From the NCBI GenBank assembly GCA_964483785.1, contig CAZACW010000003.1, positions 32,010 to 96,009 of the forward strand: a DNA stretch of 64,000 nt. The letters are read 5' to 3'. Made by a program: the position numbers and the translations under genes. Positions 7,494 through 15,026 of the stretch are shown here, piece by piece. The notes under the pieces were generated by a model, which saw only the letters and a program-made list of their open reading frames with translations, did no database searches and was not told the origin of the DNA. Numbering within the stretch: the stretch's first letter is position 1; every line of letters starts with the position of its first letter. Origin of the DNA: JABDGZ01 sp964483785 (GTDB lineage Bacteria > Omnitrophota > Gorgyraeia > Zapsychrales > Fredricksoniimonadaceae).

Positions 7494-7717
7494 GCCGCAA
7501 ACATCCCTTTACCATGCGGGTCAAGCCGGGCCGTTACGTTTGGTGCAGCTGCGTTGAATCCAAGCGACTGCCTTTTTGCGACGGGTCCCATGTCCGGACC
7601 GGCAGTACGCCGATGTTTGTCGAGATCACGCAAGAGCAGGAAGTTTCCTGGTGCGGCTGTAAGATGAGCGCCAAAAAACCGTTTTGCGACGGGACCCACG
7701 AACGCGCGGGATCATAG
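7490..7717 (+). CDS. Dual CDGSH-type iron-sulfur protein
   Basis: The protein has 75 residues and starts at ATG 7490, which overlaps the previous stop by four bases. It contains two complete CDGSH sites: C19, C21, C30, H34 (WCSC and PFCDGSH) and C55, C57, C66, H70 (WCGC and PFCDGTH). Each 3Cys-1His set binds a redox-active, acid-labile [2Fe-2S] cluster. Two sites in one chain is the arrangement of the CISD3/MiNT class. The likely role is electron or cluster transfer in the cytoplasm, as no signal peptide is present. Coupling to an exported protein is unexplained. The stop codon overlaps the convergent PocR/GAF gene by six bases. Confidence 0.9.
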   Translation: MSRKHPFTMRVKPGRYVWCSCVESKRLPFCDGSHVRTGSTPMFVEITQEQEVSWCGCKMSAKKPFCDGTHERAGS

Positions 7718-8683
7718 CAGGCTGTGGGCGGTTGATGAGGCAATGTCTTTAAGGGCTTTAAGCAATTGCCGGCCGTGGGTGTTCAGGCGGCTGTGGGTGC
7801 TGCGGGTAGAAAGATTCATCACTCCTAAAATTTCTTTGTTGTTTCTGATGATGGGCACAATCAGCGCACATTTTAATTCCGGCTTAATCATCAAATGACG
7901 GATGCGGTTATTTTGACCTTGGGCCTGGACCATCATCGGCTTTTTGCTTTGGGCCGCCAAACCTGCGATACCCTCCCCTAATTTGATGCCCACGCCCTGG
8001 GCCTTGCCCAGATTCATGCCCTTGACCATTTGAACATTCAGCTCATCCGTGCGTTTGTTAAACACCATCAGCGACCCGCATTCAGCCTGGGTCAAGGCCA
8101 TGGACAATTCCAATAAATTTTTGAACACGGATAAGGACGCCGGGGATGGTTTGAAGGCAGTGACAGGCGCATCGGTTTCCTTGGACATGATCCTTAAGGC
8201 ATACTGGGACAATTCCGCAAAAAGATCGAGCATGGATTTCAAGCCGTTAAAGGTCACGGCCCTGATCTCATTTAAAGAAGCCAGAAATTCCGCGGGATCA
8301 GCCCCAAGATCTTGGGCCATGGCCTTGTATTGGGCATGTTCCAAGGGTTTGTTGATGATCACCGGGCCTATAATCAAATAGGCCAAATGGTCCAGGCCGG
8401 CCGCGGCCATGGGAACAGCGAAATAATGCAGGCCAAGCTGGTCCGCGGCCTTTAAATAAGGGCCCTCTTTTTGGAATTGGGAAAGAAAACCGGATCCTCC
8501 AAGGCCCTGAAAAGCGCCCCAGCGCAAGGCCGCCTGTATGCCGTGGCCGCTGTTTTGCGGTGCTAAGATCGGCCTGCCTTCAGAGTCCGTCATCATGATA
8601 TGGATGCGCAGCACATCCATAAAATTCACAAGGATCTGGCCTAATTGGGGACTGGCCTGGATTTTATCAATGATCATTTTCAT
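7712..8683 (-). CDS. PocR-like plus GAF domain sensor protein
   Basis: This 323-residue soluble protein has no output domain. Residues about 5-165 resemble the PocR sensory fold: an early FMDVLRIHIMMTDSEG, then AYLIIGPVIINKPLEHAQY, ADPAEFLASLNEIRAVTFNGLKSM spread over 115-152, and a helical end. The usual PocR cysteines are missing. Residues about 178-322 are a GAF domain (CGSLMVFNKRTDEL, GEGIAGLAAQSKKPM, CALIVPIIRNNKEILGVMNLS). The start overlaps the sigma-54 regulator stop by 17 bases (ATG 8677 is an alternative), so it belongs to the kinase/regulator operon and probably supplies a small-molecule input. The ligand is unknown. Confidence 0.75.
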   Translation of the reverse strand: MKMIIDKIQASPQLGQILVNFMDVLRIHIMMTDSEGRPILAPQNSGHGIQAALRWGAFQGLGGSGFLSQFQKEGPYLKAADQLGLHYFAVPMAAAGLDHLAYLIIGPVIINKPLEHAQYKAMAQDLGADPAEFLASLNEIRAVTFNGLKSMLDLFAELSQYALRIMSKETDAPVTAFKPSPASLSVFKNLLELSMALTQAECGSLMVFNKRTDELNVQMVKGMNLGKAQGVGIKLGEGIAGLAAQSKKPMMVQAQGQNNRIRHLMIKPELKCALIVPIIRNNKEILGVMNLSTRSTHSRLNTHGRQLLKALKDIASSTAHSLL

Positions 8684-10052
8684 CGGTCAGCGGTATCCCG
8701 TATTTTTTCATATTATTGTAAAGCGTGGTGCGGTTGATCCCCAGTTTTTGCGCGGTCTTGCTGCGGTTGCCATGGCAGTCTTTCAAGGCCTTAAGAATAA
8801 TGTCCTTGGCCGGACCCTTTAATCCTTCCTGAAGTGATTTAGGCTCAGCCTTGATTTTGCTGTTGACGAAATTTTTAGGTAAATCTTCCTTGCCGATCAT
8901 TTTCTTTTTGGCGATAATGGCCGCCCCTTCAATGACGTTTTCCAATTGGCGCACATTGCCGGGCCAGGCATGGGTCTCAAACAAGGCCTGGACTTCCTCA
9001 TCAATGCCGGTGATGCTTTTATGGTTTTTGTGGTTGGAGGCTTCGATGAAATGCTTGACCAGCAGGGAAATATCTTCCCGGCGCTCCCTTAAAGGAGGCA
9101 TGTGCAAAGGCAGGACATGGATGCGGTAATACAGGTCTTCCCGGAAAGAGCCTTCTTCAACGAGCTGTTCTAAGTCCTGATTGGAAGCCACGATGACCCG
9201 GGCATTGGTCTTTAACGTCTGGGTGTCCCCCACCCTTTCAAAACCGCCGTCCTGCAGAATGCGCAGCAATTTCACCTGCAGATTGGGCGAACAGGAATTG
9301 ATTTCATCTAAGAAGATGGTGCCGTTTTGGGCCATTTCAAAGCGGCCTTTTTTGTCCTTGATGGCGCCGGTAAAGGCCCCTTTGACATGGCCGAACAATT
9401 CGCTCTCCAGCAAGGTCTCGGAGAGGGCGCCGCAGCTGACCTCCACAAAGGGCATGCGGCGGCGTTTGGAGTCATTGTCGTGCACAGCCCTGGCTGCCAG
9501 GCCCTTGCCCGTGCCGCTTTCTCCGGTGATCATGATGGTCGCGTTGGTATCAGCGACGGATTCGATAAGGCTGTACACCGATTGGATGGCACTGCTGCGG
9601 CCGATCATGCCGAAAAAAGAGCCGGCCTTGGCCTTGGGGCCGTGCTGACGCAGCTGCTGGCTTTCCTGCAGCAGGCGCTTCTTCTCGATGATTTTGGCCA
9701 TCAGGTCCTTGACCTGGTCATCCACGATCGGCTTGGTGATGTAATCAAAGGCGCCCATTTTCATGGCTTCCACCGCCGAAGCGATGCTGCCGTAGCCGGT
9801 GATCAGGACCACCTCGGTCAAGGGCGAGGTCTTCTTAATGAAGGCCAAAAGGTCAAGCCCGCTTTTATCCGGCAATTTCATGTCCGTCATAACAATGTCA
9901 AAGGAGCGCTGGGCCGCAAGATGCGAAGCTTCCTGGACGCTGGAGGCCATGGCCGCGTCAAAGCCCGCGATCTTCATGGTTTCATACAAGGACTTGCGGA
10001 TCAAAGGCTCATCATCGACGATCAGGATGGAGTAGGGGTTTAGGCTCATCAT
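8667..10052 (-). CDS. Sigma-54-dependent response regulator (NtrC family, PrsR-like)
   Basis: The 461 residues have a full NtrC layout. REC domain 7-120 has the acidic pair D13/D14, phosphoacceptor D57, and K107 in YITKP. The AAA+ domain, about 145-385, has Walker A GESGTGKG at 177-184 and the sigma-54 contact loop GAFTGA at 225-230. A Fis-type helix-turn-helix (NRSKTAQKLGINRTTLYNNM) closes the protein. It should activate RNA polymerase-sigma-54 from upstream sites after phosphorylation by the adjacent kinase (ATGA-type overlap). The sugar-transferase gene just upstream has a textbook -24/-12 site, its obvious candidate target. Its place beside an exosortase locus matches PrsR of PEP-CTERM systems; a general NtrC assignment is certain, the PrsR label is inference. 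Confidence 0.93.
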   Translation of the reverse strand: MMSLNPYSILIVDDEPLIRKSLYETMKIAGFDAAMASSVQEASHLAAQRSFDIVMTDMKLPDKSGLDLLAFIKKTSPLTEVVLITGYGSIASAVEAMKMGAFDYITKPIVDDQVKDLMAKIIEKKRLLQESQQLRQHGPKAKAGSFFGMIGRSSAIQSVYSLIESVADTNATIMITGESGTGKGLAARAVHDNDSKRRRMPFVEVSCGALSETLLESELFGHVKGAFTGAIKDKKGRFEMAQNGTIFLDEINSCSPNLQVKLLRILQDGGFERVGDTQTLKTNARVIVASNQDLEQLVEEGSFREDLYYRIHVLPLHMPPLRERREDISLLVKHFIEASNHKNHKSITGIDEEVQALFETHAWPGNVRQLENVIEGAAIIAKKKMIGKEDLPKNFVNSKIKAEPKSLQEGLKGPAKDIILKALKDCHGNRSKTAQKLGINRTTLYNNMKKYGIPLTDENDH

Positions 10053-11212
10053 GGGGCCTCGGCCAGGGGCAGTTTGATGCTGAAGGTCGTCCCTTCCTTC
10101 AAACGGCTTTTGACCTTGATTTTTCCATTATACAATTTGACGATTTCATTGACCACGGTCAAGCCTAAGCCGCAGCCTTTGTCAATGTCCTTGGTGGTAA
10201 AAAACGGCTCGAAAATTTTGTCTAAATCAGCGGCCGTGATGCCGTGCCCGGTATCGGTGATGGCAATTTTGATAAACCCGTCTTCCGTCAGGGTGCGGAT
10301 TTCGATGCAGCCGTTTTTGTCAATGGCATCAATGGCGTTTTTGATCAAATTGCTGAAAACGCGCTCCAGGCCCCAGTCCGTTATTTCAGGGACATTGTGC
10401 GCGAAATGCTTGACGAGCTTGATGTTTTTGGCGGCCAGGTACGGATAAAGTTCCTTAAGGGCACCCTCGATGGTTTTATGGATATCGGCCTTGCGGGCGC
10501 TTTCAGGGGATTGGCGCGCGCAGGCCAGCAGGTTTTTGACGATATTGGCCATGCGTTTAAGGCCCATCTGCACCTCGGTCAAGTATTCTTTTAAGACCTC
10601 ATCGTTTTGAGCGTGAGACATGCACAGATGATTGTAGCGCATCACCCCGTCTAAAGGATTGTTGAATTCATGGGCGATCCCTCCTGCCAATTTGCCGAGG
10701 GAGACCAGCCGCTCCTGCGATTCGATCTGCTTTTTCAATCCGCTGGTCTCCTCGCGGGCATGGCCCAATTGATGGGCCATCACGATGCGCTGATAATTAA
10801 GCGCAATTTGGTTCGACAAAAAATCCAACAGCTGGTGTTCCCGGTGGGTAAATGGTTTGGGAGGATTTTTGGCGTAAATGTGCACACTGCCCGTCAGCTT
10901 GTCCTTGATCATCAAGGGCGAAGCTATCGCGGTTTTGCTTCTATAGCCTTTGCCCGGGCCTAAGGTTTTAAGCAATTCCTCTTGATCGTTGTCTTTAAGG
11001 CCCACCGAGGCCTTAAGAAGCATCTGGTGGGTCTGGGGATCCAGCAGAAAAATGGCCCCGCGCCGGGCCTTGAAGACCGGCAAGGTGCTTTGTAAGGCGT
11101 CTTTGAAAAGATGCTGGGTGTCGATGGATTCTGAACACAGCACACAGACCGCATTGATTTTTTCAAGAAGATTCGACAGCGGAGACGGCGCTTTGTGCTT
11201 TTTGAGGGGCAT
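10049..11212 (-). CDS. GAF-domain sensor histidine kinase (PrsK-like)
   Basis: ATG 11212 was chosen, giving 387 residues, because CCAGGA precedes it and a promoter -10 box overlaps the earlier ATG at 11245. Residues 12-145 form a GAF domain (ARRGAIFLLDPQTHQMLLKA). HisKA follows with the H-box H181 in GGIAHEFNNPLDGVM. Then comes a HATPase_c domain with N-box NLIKNAIDAID, DTGHGI, FEPFFTTK and GLGLTVV. There is no transmembrane helix after the chosen start, so sensing is cytoplasmic. The stop overlaps the response-regulator start, making a cognate pair. PrsK proteins of PEP-CTERM systems also carry GAF-HisKA-HATPase ends but usually have membrane helices, so this is at most a short, soluble relative. 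Confidence 0.92.
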   Translation of the reverse strand: MPLKKHKAPSPLSNLLEKINAVCVLCSESIDTQHLFKDALQSTLPVFKARRGAIFLLDPQTHQMLLKASVGLKDNDQEELLKTLGPGKGYRSKTAIASPLMIKDKLTGSVHIYAKNPPKPFTHREHQLLDFLSNQIALNYQRIVMAHQLGHAREETSGLKKQIESQERLVSLGKLAGGIAHEFNNPLDGVMRYNHLCMSHAQNDEVLKEYLTEVQMGLKRMANIVKNLLACARQSPESARKADIHKTIEGALKELYPYLAAKNIKLVKHFAHNVPEITDWGLERVFSNLIKNAIDAIDKNGCIEIRTLTEDGFIKIAITDTGHGITAADLDKIFEPFFTTKDIDKGCGLGLTVVNEIVKLYNGKIKVKSRLKEGTTFSIKLPLAEAP

Positions 11213-11243
11213 AATCCTGGCTGAGGCAGTCAATGTGTCTATC

Positions 11244-11272
11244 ATATTATCGTCAAATGAAAGGATCGTCAA
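11244..11272 (-). promoter_or_regulatory. Sigma-70-type promoter of the kinase/regulator operon
   Basis: On the minus strand TTGACG (11272-11267) is separated by exactly 17 bases from TAATAT (11249-11244). Transcription would begin near 11237, leaving about 25 bases of leader with CCAGGA before ATG 11212. The promoter lies just past the sugar-transferase terminator, so the operon is independently expressed. Confidence 0.7.
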
Positions 11273-11283
11273 ACATCGAATGC

Positions 11284-11318
11284 ATAAAAAAAGCAGACCT
11301 TTCACAAGGACTGCTTTG
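11284..11318 (-). terminator. Intrinsic terminator of the sugar-transferase transcript
   Basis: On the minus strand AAAGCAG-T-CCTT pairs with AAGG-T-CTGCTTT around a short GTGA loop, followed by seven T residues. It lies about 50 bases after the sugar-transferase stop and just before the kinase promoter, so it insulates the two transcripts. Confidence 0.8.
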
Positions 11319-11368
11319 CATCACAGGTCTATAGGGTAAAATCAGGGGTTGTGTAGTGTATTAAAGGG

Positions 11369-12172
11369 TCACCGGGCGCCGAAGCCGGTCAAAATGACCC
11401 GGAATGTGCGCAAGATGATCCTGATATCGGTCAGGAAGCTGATGTTCTTGATGTAGAGGATATCGTATTTGACTTTTTTGCGCACATCCGCGATGGTCTC
11501 ATCGTAGCGGTGGTGCACTTGGGCCAGGCCGGTGATGCCGGGTTTGACTCTCAGGCGTTTTTTGTAATCACCGATTTGGCCTTCCAATTGCTTGACAAAT
11601 ACCGGGCGCTCAGGCCTGGGGCCGATAACGCTCATCTCCCCTTTTAACACATTGATAAATTGAGGGATCTCATCCAGACGGCTTTTGCGCAAAAATTGGC
11701 CGATGGGTGTGATTCTTTTGTCCTTGGCCTTGGCCCAAACAGGCCCTGAATCTTTTTCCGCATCGATATTCATGGTGCGGAATTTATAGATTTCAAAATT
11801 TTTGCCGTCCTTGCCGGAGCGGATCTGGCTGTAAAAAATCGGACCTTTGGAGCTGAGCTTAATCAAAGCCGCAACCAACAGGCAGATAGGAGATAAAAGC
11901 ACCAGACAAACGCAGGAAATGAGGATATCCATGATTCTTTTGGAGACATGATAGGCCCTTCTTAAAAAAGCCACGATCATGGTCAAGACGCCGCTGCCGA
12001 AAAGCAGAAAGCTGGAAGGTTCAGGGGCCCGGGAATGGGGCTGGGCGAGCAAGGCATTGGCCTTATGCACGGCAACCGTGGCGGCCCAGGCATGGGCGTC
12101 CATGCCAAGCACAGCGATTAAGGCTGCTCCGAAACAAATAAAAGCCATGGTTTTAGAGGTCGATTTCATCAT
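11369..12172 (-). CDS. Sugar transferase with an N-terminal signal peptide and PEP-CTERM-like sorting segment
   Basis: This 267-residue protein is a chimera. Residues 1-31 are a cleavable-type signal peptide (hydrophobic core, end AHAWAA). Residues 32-49 are a short polar spacer. Residues 50-72 read PEPSSFLLFGSGVLTMIVAF followed by LRR: the PEP motif, a transmembrane stretch and a basic cluster, the tripartite PEP-CTERM signal recognised by exosortases and normally found at the extreme C-terminus. From about residue 74 a standard bacterial sugar-transferase domain begins (SKRIMDILISCVCLVLLSP, IYKFRTM, LRKSRLDEIPQFINVLKGEM, RPGI-type VKPGITGLAQV). Such enzymes move a sugar phosphate to undecaprenyl phosphate to start a glycan. 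The gene has its own sigma-54 promoter and terminator and lies next to the exosortase operon. The fusion is in one frame with no sign of a frameshift. Confidence 0.9.
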   Translation of the reverse strand: MMKSTSKTMAFICFGAALIAVLGMDAHAWAATVAVHKANALLAQPHSRAPEPSSFLLFGSGVLTMIVAFLRRAYHVSKRIMDILISCVCLVLLSPICLLVAALIKLSSKGPIFYSQIRSGKDGKNFEIYKFRTMNIDAEKDSGPVWAKAKDKRITPIGQFLRKSRLDEIPQFINVLKGEMSVIGPRPERPVFVKQLEGQIGDYKKRLRVKPGITGLAQVHHRYDETIADVRKKVKYDILYIKNISFLTDIRIILRTFRVILTGFGAR

Positions 12173-12220
12173 TTTTGCTGTTTTTAGAGATTAAAAATTT
12201 GGCTTACATTAGGGTATAGC

Positions 12221-12238
12221 AGCAATTACCGTGCCAAA
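12221..12238 (-). promoter_or_regulatory. Sigma-54 (-24/-12) promoter of the sugar-transferase gene
   Basis: The minus strand reads TTTGGCAC-GGTAA-TTGCT, an exact match to the RpoN consensus TGGCAC-N5-TTGCW, with GG and GC correctly spaced. Transcription would start near 12209, about 40 bases before the ATG. The NtrC-type regulator at 8667-10052 is the nearest activator. The AT-rich gap upstream (12239-12411) may hold its binding sites; I see no clear inverted repeat there. Confidence 0.85.
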
Positions 12239-12411
12239 CCGCTAAAATCGCGCAAAATATTTAAATTTTTATAACTTGATTATTTCCAGTATGATAGAGA
12301 ATAAATATAAAAATAAGATTAAAATCCCATAAAAAATACGTTCAAATAAGCAAAATAGAGGTATTTAAATGTATAAGTTTTTCAACACCCTATGTCTGAT
12401 TTGACTTTATA

Positions 12412-13044
12412 TTAAGGTAGGTATTGCGATAATTTTGGACCTAACATGCTGGCAAATGCATCGATACGTTTTGAGGCCTCATTTTGACGCCCATCAATAA
12501 TGTCAGCAGAAATCCTAATTAGAGCAGTACCTGTTCTCTTACCGGTCAAGGTATTATAGGCTGATAAGGTCTGCTGTTTCCAATAGCTGTGGGTGTACAA
12601 ATTACCCACCTTAAACCAATAATAGACAATTTGCTGGTTTTGGTCATTATCCAGCAAAAGCCAGTTGACCTTGATCTTGGGCCGAGAAGGGTTAATTATA
12701 ATAGTATTCTTGCCCTTGTCAAGGATAGAAAATCCTGAATCCTTGTAAAAAATATCCGGCGGATTGGCGGCTTTGGGATTGCTTTGGGAATAGGCAATAT
12801 ATAAATAAATCCGCCCATGTCTGGCAGAATCATAACGCCTCAGAAAGGCGTTCTTGGTTTCCAAAATAGACACGTCCACCCTGCCCAAAGGCAGTTCCTG
12901 CGCAGTCCAGGGGCCGATGGTGGCGGGGAATTTTTCAACGCTGATGGAGTCCGGGTGATTAAAAGAAGTGGAATAATATTCCCATGAAATGAACATGGTG
13001 AAGATGGCCAGGGTCAGAATAAAAAAATAGTAGCGTGAGGGCAT
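12412..13044 (-). CDS. epsI: EpsI-like exosortase-associated protein
   Basis: This 210-residue protein has one N-terminal membrane segment (residues 5-20) and a periplasmic domain of the EpsI/DUF3485 type: FPATIGPWTAQELPLG near 40-55, VNWLLLD and a YYWFKVGN block, and an ILLRIS-like RISADI end. EpsI family proteins are encoded next to, or fused to, exosortases of exopolysaccharide-linked PEP-CTERM systems; their exact role is unclear. The ATG follows the exosortase stop by one base. This is the last gene of the operon that begins with gspC; an AT-rich gap with no recognisable terminator follows. Confidence 0.85.
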   Translation of the reverse strand: MPSRYYFFILTLAIFTMFISWEYYSTSFNHPDSISVEKFPATIGPWTAQELPLGRVDVSILETKNAFLRRYDSARHGRIYLYIAYSQSNPKAANPPDIFYKDSGFSILDKGKNTIIINPSRPKIKVNWLLLDNDQNQQIVYYWFKVGNLYTHSYWKQQTLSAYNTLTGKRTGTALIRISADIIDGRQNEASKRIDAFASMLGPKLSQYLP

Positions 13045-13045
13045 T

Positions 13046-13873
13046 TTAGGTCAATAGTTTTTTAACGGTAAAAAGCATCAAAAAAGCAAAAATAAAGACC
13101 ATGTACCCTGATAATCCATGGAGAAAGCCCTGGGTGTATTGCGTTCCCCAGATCTCCCCTACCGCAGCCAAGAACACGATGCGCAGGGCATTGGTGACCA
13201 CGGCAATGGGGATGGCCGAGGCAAAAAGCAGGATTTTTTTCGACAATCTCAATTTCAAGCGGTAGGCAAAGATACTGCCTAAGGCAGCCAGGGAGATCAG
13301 GGACCTTAAGCCGCCGCAGGAATCCTCCACTTCCACGTAACTATGGGACATCATGATCAAACTGCTCTGCTGCAGCGCGGGAAGGCCCATGAGATTGAGG
13401 ACCAAGGTGGCCAGGTGCGCGGCGATGATTTTCAATTTAAAACACACAAAAGCGACCAGGATGATGGGCATGGGCACCATGAAGGCCAGAAACAATACCG
13501 GAAAACGGATTTCCTTGAGCGTCCTTTCCCCGTAAAAATACAGGATAAGGCCAGCGAGGATGATGATCATGGCGAAACCTGAGGTGAAATACACATGCAG
13601 AATGGCGCTGGCCCAATAGAGGATGACGCCTGCGCTAAATAGTTCAAATCCCCAATGGGAGGGTTTAACCGGGATTTTTTTAAGGACAGCCCTTTTTTTC
13701 CAAATCAAAAATGCGGAGATGACGGGGATGAGAATGCCGTGGCTGTAATAGGAATTGTCCGCGAACCAGCGGTCCCACATCCACAGCATGGTCGGGAAAA
13801 ACGCGGCCAGCAAAAAGACAAATACCAGCAATTCCCGTTGATGGTCCCTGATCAGGGCCTTGGTCTGGAGCAT
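13046..13873 (-). CDS. Exosortase (EpsH/XrtA-type membrane cysteine protease)
   Basis: The protein has 275 residues from ATG 13873; a longer frame start at 13924 would lie inside the upstream glycosyltransferase. It is a multi-spanning membrane protein with about eight segments. The three exosortase catalytic residues are present: C186 in VEVEDSCGGLRSL, R231 in VVTNALRIVFLA and H252 in QGFLHGLSGYMVF. Exosortases cut PEP-CTERM proteins between the PEP motif and the membrane helix and are thought to attach the product to a surface component. EpsI is separate here rather than fused. The only PEP-CTERM-like segment in the window lies in the adjacent sugar transferase; other substrates must be elsewhere in the genome. 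Confidence 0.93.
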   Translation of the reverse strand: MLQTKALIRDHQRELLVFVFLLAAFFPTMLWMWDRWFADNSYYSHGILIPVISAFLIWKKRAVLKKIPVKPSHWGFELFSAGVILYWASAILHVYFTSGFAMIIILAGLILYFYGERTLKEIRFPVLFLAFMVPMPIILVAFVCFKLKIIAAHLATLVLNLMGLPALQQSSLIMMSHSYVEVEDSCGGLRSLISLAALGSIFAYRLKLRLSKKILLFASAIPIAVVTNALRIVFLAAVGEIWGTQYTQGFLHGLSGYMVFIFAFLMLFTVKKLLT

Positions 13874-13874
13874 A

Positions 13875-15026
13875 TCATGGGTGCCGCGCCTTTGTCCAGG
13901 CGGCCTGCTGTTGGGCCGTGACAAAACGCCAAAAGCCGGCCAGCGCTGAGAAATTCAAAAGACAGAACACATACGGCACGTAGCAAACTTTGGAGATGTA
14001 TTTCAAAAGGCCCTGGCGGCCCTCCCGCGTCAGATGCCCGATGAGGGCCGCCAGATAAAAGGCGGATTGAAGGACAAAGAAAAATCGGAAAACAGCATCA
14101 TAAATTAGCACAAGATTGATCAAAAATAAAGCGATAAGGCAAAACGGGACCATGACTCTCAGGAATTTATGGGAGATCAAGGGCCAGGCAATGGGGCTTT
14201 TCAAGGGGATGAACATGTCCGGAAAAAGGAAAAAAATCTGGTAATTGCCAAACAGGGTCCTGGTCTTGCGGCGGTATTCTTCCTTGGGGGAAGCTGCTAC
14301 CTCATCAAAGGCCAGGGCACTGCCGTCGAAGACGGCCCGAAAACCCTGGCGGATGATGGCCAAGGGAATGTACATATCATCCAGGACAATGTCCAAAGGC
14401 CCGGGGACAAACAGATTTTTACGGATGGCGTAAATGGCGCCGGTCGAACCCAGCATGGAATGCAGGGCGCTTTCCTGGCGGCGGATGAATTTTTCATAGG
14501 TCCAATACAGGCTGACCCCCTGGGCCGTGCTCCCTTGCTTGGGCGCGAAGACCAATTCCCCGCTGACACAGCCGATCTTGGGGTCGGCGAAATTGGCGGT
14601 CAATTGCTTCAGCGCGCCGGGGTCGATGTTTTGCCTGGCATCATTGAAAAAGATGATCTCATGGCCGGCATGCTCCACCAGGCTGTTGAGGGTGGCCATT
14701 TTTCCCTGGCGCTTTGGATTGACAAAGAGTTTGACCCGCGGGCTTAAATAAGGGCGGATGATCTCATGGGTCAGGTCGCTGGAGCCGTCGGAGCCGATCA
14801 AAATTTCCAATTTGTTTTCGGGGTAATCGAGTTTAAGGAGATTTTGGATTTTGGGACCGATCACATCTTCTTCATTGTAGACCGAGATGAGCAGAGAAAC
14901 CGTCGGCTCATAGGAGGATTTATGCACCGGGTTTTTCAAAAGCCTGGCCAGCGCAAAGACCAGGCAGGGATAAAGAAAATAACAATAAACGACGAGCGAC
15001 AAAATCGTCCAGAAGAGGATGGTCAT
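13875..15026 (-). CDS. Membrane glycosyltransferase family 2
   Basis: The 383-residue enzyme has an N-terminal membrane helix (3-25), a GT2 catalytic domain and three or so C-terminal helices after residue 270, like processive or semi-processive polysaccharide synthases. Visible motifs are SLLISVYNEEDVIGPKI, ILIGSDGSSD, FFNDARQ (DxD-type position), VLDDMYIPL and the KEEYRRKTRT basic block in place of a QxxRW motif. It probably extends an exopolysaccharide at the inner membrane. The start overlaps the deacetylase stop by four bases and the exosortase follows, matching the glycosyltransferase/deacetylase pairs of exosortase loci. Confidence 0.85.
   Translation of the reverse strand: MTILFWTILSLVVYCYFLYPCLVFALARLLKNPVHKSSYEPTVSLLISVYNEEDVIGPKIQNLLKLDYPENKLEILIGSDGSSDLTHEIIRPYLSPRVKLFVNPKRQGKMATLNSLVEHAGHEIIFFNDARQNIDPGALKQLTANFADPKIGCVSGELVFAPKQGSTAQGVSLYWTYEKFIRRQESALHSMLGSTGAIYAIRKNLFVPGPLDIVLDDMYIPLAIIRQGFRAVFDGSALAFDEVAASPKEEYRRKTRTLFGNYQIFFLFPDMFIPLKSPIAWPLISHKFLRVMVPFCLIALFLINLVLIYDAVFRFFFVLQSAFYLAALIGHLTREGRQGLLKYISKVCYVPYVFCLLNFSALAGFWRFVTAQQQAAWTKARHP

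Noticed and set aside
9327..10043. Long plus-strand open frame (238 codons) opposite the sigma-54 regulator
   Set aside because: It is a mirror of a strongly conserved minus-strand gene, with composition typical of a shadow frame.
14169..14747. 192-codon plus-strand frame opposite the GT2 in the exosortase operon
   Set aside because: Shadow of a well-supported gene.
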